DNA from: Microstegium vimineum
Lineage: Eukaryota; Streptophyta; Magnoliopsida; Poales; Poaceae
DNA length: 64,000 nucleotides
Assembly: GCA_022036555.1 (NCBI GenBank)
Contig: CM039126.1
Coordinates: 12,659,591 to 12,723,590, forward strand
Direction of reading: 5' to 3'
A program made the translations under genes and the position numbers. The notes under the pieces were generated by a model. The model saw nothing but the letters and a program-made list of their open reading frames with translations, did not search any database and was not told the DNA's origin. Positions 59,749-64,000 of this stretch are shown piece after piece (position 1 is the first letter of the stretch; each line of letters opens with the position of its first letter).

Positions 59749-62700
59749 CTACTCATCGCTATCGCCGTCCGGCGGGGGAAGCACCTCAGCCTCGAACAGC
59801 TTCGCCAACTCACCGCCGGGCACCTCTGCGGCGTTGATCAGCTCATGGCATCTCGCTATGTTCGCTTCATCGGTCAGCCCCGGGTCGACGACGAAGCCGC
59901 TGGCAACGACGTCGAGGTCGTAGGAGTACCCCGAGCGGACGACCACAAGCGCCCGCTTCACGCCTATGTGAAGGGCAGCACGGACCTGCTCCGTCACTCC
60001 ACGAGTCGCGGCAAAGAGCCGACGTAAGAGGGAATCTCCACGCACGTCTCCCGGAACCGGCAGCTCCGGCTCAACACCCATGCCATCGCAGAAGGAGGAG
60101 ATGGTGTCCCCAAGCCTCTCGTTCAGGCTCGTCTCTGCCCCGAGGAGGTTTTGAAGACTGGTCAGATCCTCGTGGGCTCGGGCCTTGTCCCCTTCAAGTT
60201 CTGTCAGAACAAACAGAAGACTCCATCAAAACCAAAAAGCAGAGGAAGGGCGAGACCAAGCGAGCTCAATAACACTTCTAAAAAACTCACCTTTGGCGTG
60301 TGCTTCCAGGGTGACGTAGTCCTGCTCAGCCTTCTGAAGTTGGTGGCGGACGTCAACAAGCTCTGCAGCTTGGTCGCTGTTTTTAGCCTGGAGGTCCTCG
60401 ATGATCTTGCCAGTACTATCGAGGGCCCTCTTCTGGTTAGCTGCCACCTCCCCCAGAGCGGCGATCTGGGCTCGAGCCTTCTCCTCCGCGACACCCAGCG
60501 CGTCGCGGTCGTGGGAGACGGTGTGAACATCCGCCTGGAGTTCCCGGACCCGCCCCTCGAGGGAGGTGCGGTCGGCAGCCGCCTTCTTCAGGTCGAGCTG
60601 CCGGACACGTTCCGCCGCTCGAGCCAGTTCCTCCCTCAGTTGGGTGGACTCCTCCTCCGCCTTACGCCGGGCCTCCCGGGCAGCGTCCTGCTGCTGCCCG
60701 ACCTCGACAACCTCCTTAAGGGCGGCCTCGGCCCTCGATTGTGCTCGGGAGGCCTCCTCCTGGGCGGCCTTGGCCCCCCTCCTGCGCGGCCGCCACCTCG
60801 ACCTTCGCCTGGGTGGCCTCGGCCTCCGCCTTCTCTAGCGAAGCACGGAGGACGGGGAGCTGGCGCCATTGCTCCTGTGTCCGCAGGATGAACTGGGACT
60901 TGTCGTGCGACCTCGCCCTTAGCATCTACCAAGGATAAAAAGGAAGGTCACAACAAACGACTGCAAAATAACCAAGGTAAATCGAAAGGCAAAGGACGAA
61001 ACTTACGTTTATTCCTTTGTACAAGTCTTCGGACGCGACTCCCACGGCCACGCGCATCGCGTTGTCGAGCCATGCCCGGAACTCCTCCATGTGCTCCCAT
61101 TCCCCGAGCTCGGCTTGGTCGTCGAGCTTAAAGAATCTGCACCCTGGATCTCTAGGGTCGGGCAGCTCGAGCACCTCCTGCCCCCAGAGATTGCTGGAGC
61201 GGTCGACCCTCCTCCTCACCTCGTCCATGATGCCCTGACCCATCTCGAGGGTACCTCCGTGGGACATCACCCGCTCAGACAGGTTGGGGAAGTCAGTCGC
61301 CCCCTCGAGCCGGGTGACCCTCTCCTCGAAGTGGTCTTGGAGGGCCGCCATCGACGCCTCCGGGTCATCACTTGGAGGTGGAGGGGCCCCCCACCGCGGG
61401 AATAGCCCTGGGCGGTAGAGGAAACTCATGTTAGCCTCCAGCACGGTGGGCTCGCCACGGCCTGGCAGCACATCTCCTTCCTCCACCACGACTGAGCTAG
61501 GGGGCGGAGCACCTCGAGCAGATGGCTACCCGACCTCGACGACAGGCCAAGCAGTCGCCTCGGAGATTGTCACGTCCGCCGCGCTGCTTCCTTGTAGCGC
61601 CACGACAGCCCCCTCTGGCTCTGACCGGGGGATTGTTACCACCACCATCCCCGCCGCCGTCGCTGTCTCCGCCGCGGGCGTCGCCTCTGGCGCAGCGACA
61701 ATCACTCCCTCCTCTTGCCGCGCCTTCTCCTTGCGCTCGCACCGCTAACGCGCCTGCCACAATGCGAGGTTCTCGAGACACCGCTTCAGCGTCGGGCGCT
61801 CCAGCGTCTCTTCATCACCGGCGGAGGTCAAGTCGACCACCTCCATCTCCACGGCGGCTTGGGGATCAACCCCCTCAACCACAACCGTCGTCGACATCGA
61901 CTCCACGCCTTTCGAGGCTGCTGGCGCCCCCCCTCCGATGGGGTGGTGAGAACGGCCTCGACCGCCACTCCGGCAGACCCCGCCGATGCGACGGGTCGAC
62001 CCGCCTCTTCCTCCGCTCGGGCGCTCCGCAGTGGCCTGCGCCTACCCGCGCCCTATCGCCTCCCGCGCCTTGGCCGCCCACGCGGCACCTGGGGCGAGGG
62101 TCGAAGGGGACGAGGCAGCAGGACTGGCCCCGACGGCCATCTTGGCCGCGGCCTCCGCCTTCAGCCTCTTGGACGGGGTGGGGGTCGCGTCCTCTGACGA
62201 GCGCTTCGCCCTGAAAAAGGAACTCATACGCAACGGTAAGCACAAGTCATAACCAACAAAAAATACTCGGGATCGACAGGGAAGCAACTTACCCTAGCGG
62301 AATCACGGGGGTCCGACCAGTGGACCTTGAGCCGCTCGAGGGCTTCTGCGAGACACGTCGGGAGCCACTTCTCCCGCCAGCGCTGGCCGCGGCAGGGGTT
62401 GAGGCTACTCCCGGCACCATGTCCTTGGCAGGGGCCAACGACGTCTTCGTCGCCACCGTCCTGGTCTCCTCCTGGGTCGACGGGCCTGATGCTCGTGCGC
62501 TCGACCGAGTAGGCGCCGGGGCGTGCTCAACCGACCCCTCGATGCGGACCGTGACGAACGGCTATGCGTCTGTCGTGGCACTTCACCTTGAAGAGCCGCT
62601 CGGCACTCGTCCCGTGACTCAATTCCGATAGTTGGGGTTGACCTCGACGTCGACCCCTCTCCTCCTCCAATACCGGCGGCCGCCCCCTGACGCATGGGCA

Positions 62701-63975
62701 CCGCTCTTTCTTCCTCGAGCCCTCGCTGCGGCTCGGCCTCCTCCTCCTCTTGCTCCGGCTCCTCTTCCTGCATAAGGACGATACCCGTCATGTCAAAAGC
62801 GAAGGGCCTAACTCGATACCGTCACGTGATGACATCATCTTTAACAACCTCGTCGCTGCTCGACCCCTCGTCCTCATCCTCCTCCGAGGGGGAGTCCTCG
62901 GAAAGGTTGGCCCGCCTCTGCCGTGCCCGGCGCTGTTCTTGCTCCTCCTTCTCTCAGGCCTTTTTGCCCTTATCCTTCTTGGCCTTGTCCTTGTCCTTCT
63001 TGTCCTGCTCGGCCCGAAGGCGTCTCACCTGGGCCATGTGCCGCTCCTCCTTCACCGGTGGAAGCGACTCCCGGAAGACGACATTCCCCTGAGGGAACGC
63101 TAGGCGGTTAGGACGCAGGCAAAGGAGACAAACAAGACAGACAAGCGGGCATTGACAGAGAAAGAGGTGTCGTACCAACTGGACGTGCCCCTAGTCTGGC
63201 ATCATGGGGATGCTGGCGATGTTCTCCACCTCGAACGCGCCGACGAAGGAGGAACGTACTCGGCGGACCACCCTCTCGAGGGGCAGCTCGTCCTCCATGA
63301 GGCGACACCCCATGAGATCCATCCCGGGCGCATCTTGTCGAGGCGTCGTGGGCGAGCCATCAGTGGCACGACTCGCCGCTGGTGGAAGGCCGACGCGACG
63401 ATCGCCGCCGTCAGTCCCGCCTTCTTTAGACGGGAGATCGCGCCAACCAGGTAGTCGAGACGCTTCTGCTTCTTCTGCTCGACACCGTACCTCCAGTGGT
63501 CGGGCCTCGAGTCAATCGTCCTCCCAATGTAGGCGGGGAACAGACCGTCGTCGTTCCTCAGGTAGAACCACCCGGAGTGCCATCCTGAGTGGCTCGACAT
63601 GAGCTTCGCCGGGATCCAGCAGTCCGCCCTCTTGAGGGAGATGCTGCAGCACCCTGCCCTGACCATCCTGCGGCTACCTCTCCCGGCCGAGGCGTGGAAT
63701 AGGTCCGCCTCGAACAGGTGGATCCACAGCTCCCAATTCAGCTCCATCCCCAGGTACCCTTCGCACACGGCGGTAAAGACCGCCACGTGACAGATGCCGT
63801 TGGGGGAGAGGTGTTGGAGCTCTACGCCGTAGTGGTGGAGGATCCCGCGCAGAAGACGGTTGGGGGGGGATCCCAGCCCCGCCCGGTGGAAAGCTTTGAA
63901 GCTTACCACATAGCCCTCCGACGGGTTGGGCTCAGCGTCCTCCCTCGGCAGCTCTATCCACTCCGGTCGGTCCAC
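59749..63975 (-). pseudogene. Antisense accessory gene of the element (five exons), broken
   Basis: Proposed exons on the complement: 63975-63176, 63088-62293, 62210-61007, 60925-60291, 60200-59749. All have GT-AG borders (donors GTACGA, GTAAGT, GTAAGT, GTGAGT). The N-terminal domain has the GYVVSFKAFHRAGLGSPPNR, LRGILHHYGVELQHLSPN and HVAVFTAVCEGYLG pattern of the Pfam family once labelled putative gypsy-type transposon (Transposase_28). Then come a lysine/glutamate-rich linker, a long coiled coil (60291-60925), and a C-terminus with GYSYDLDVVASGFVVDPGLT. The gene may start beyond the window's useful edge. A frameshift near 63330, another near 60780 and C-to-T-type stops (for example TGA at about 62955) show it is not intact. 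Function of this family is unknown. Confidence 0.65.
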
Positions 63976-64000
63976 AGAGGTGATAGGCCGGAGAAGGCCG

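Larger units (their letters stand above)
51384..64000 (+). mobile_element. Ty3/gypsy Tat-lineage LTR retrotransposon, 3' end outside
   Basis: In order: 5' LTR 51384-52746; primer site 52748; gag from 52804; protease with DGGS near 55411; reverse transcriptase with YVDD; RNase H; a second archaeal-type RNase H; integrase; pol stop at 59188-59190; then about 4.3 kb holding an antisense gene (59749-63975). The 3' LTR is beyond base 64000, so no target duplication or insertion age can be read. The dual RNase H and the convergent accessory gene place it in the Tat lineage (relatives: RIRE2, Retand, Grande). The coding frames contain about eleven stop codons and few indels, so it is non-autonomous today. 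Confidence 0.9.

Overview
This is nuclear DNA of a grass (Poaceae). The evidence is spliced plant genes with GC-rich first exons, several Stowaway and Tourist MITEs, a SMART-type mini LTR retrotransposon, a tRNA-derived SINE and a Tat-lineage Ty3/gypsy element. A panicoid grass is plausible, but I cannot name the species.

Layout. 1-1400: remnant of an NF-YB-like histone-fold gene, with a stop codon and an 876-bp insertion. 1400-8000: AT-rich DNA with a small solo LTR, an inverted-repeat element and minus-strand retrotransposon debris. 8201-8443: a small intronless gene of unknown function (80 aa). 9140-12620: DNA transposons, including a long-TIR element nested in an Ac-like terminus. 13452-16099 (-): a four-exon NRT1/PTR (NPF) transporter. 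18012-27834: a four-level nest (solo LTR > second solo LTR and a 7-kb PIF/Harbinger element > third solo LTR). 28484-33000: SINE, Tourist MITE and AT-rich DNA. 33273-37871 (+): a ten-exon plant O-fucosyltransferase. 40117-43439 (+): a five-exon unknown membrane protein. 44768-47126 (-): IMP3, whose last intron holds a SMART inside a Stowaway MITE inside a local tandem duplication. 48260-49500: a USP-domain gene fragment between inverted repeats, and copia debris. 51384-64000: 5' LTR, gag, pol and an antisense accessory gene of a Tat-lineage element whose 3' LTR lies outside the window.

The four well-supported intact genes (NPF transporter, O-fucosyltransferase, 250-aa membrane protein, IMP3) do unrelated housekeeping or transport jobs and form no operon or cluster. 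Exon phases sum exactly in all four models: 529, 587, 250 and 182 aa.

The mobile fraction carries most of the interest. Several insertions have readable target duplications, so their order can be reconstructed. The 3' retroelement has a second, spliced, convergent gene on its antisense strand. Most interruptions in the big element's reading frames are C-to-T-type nonsense changes rather than indels, which suggests decay by deamination of methylated cytosine.
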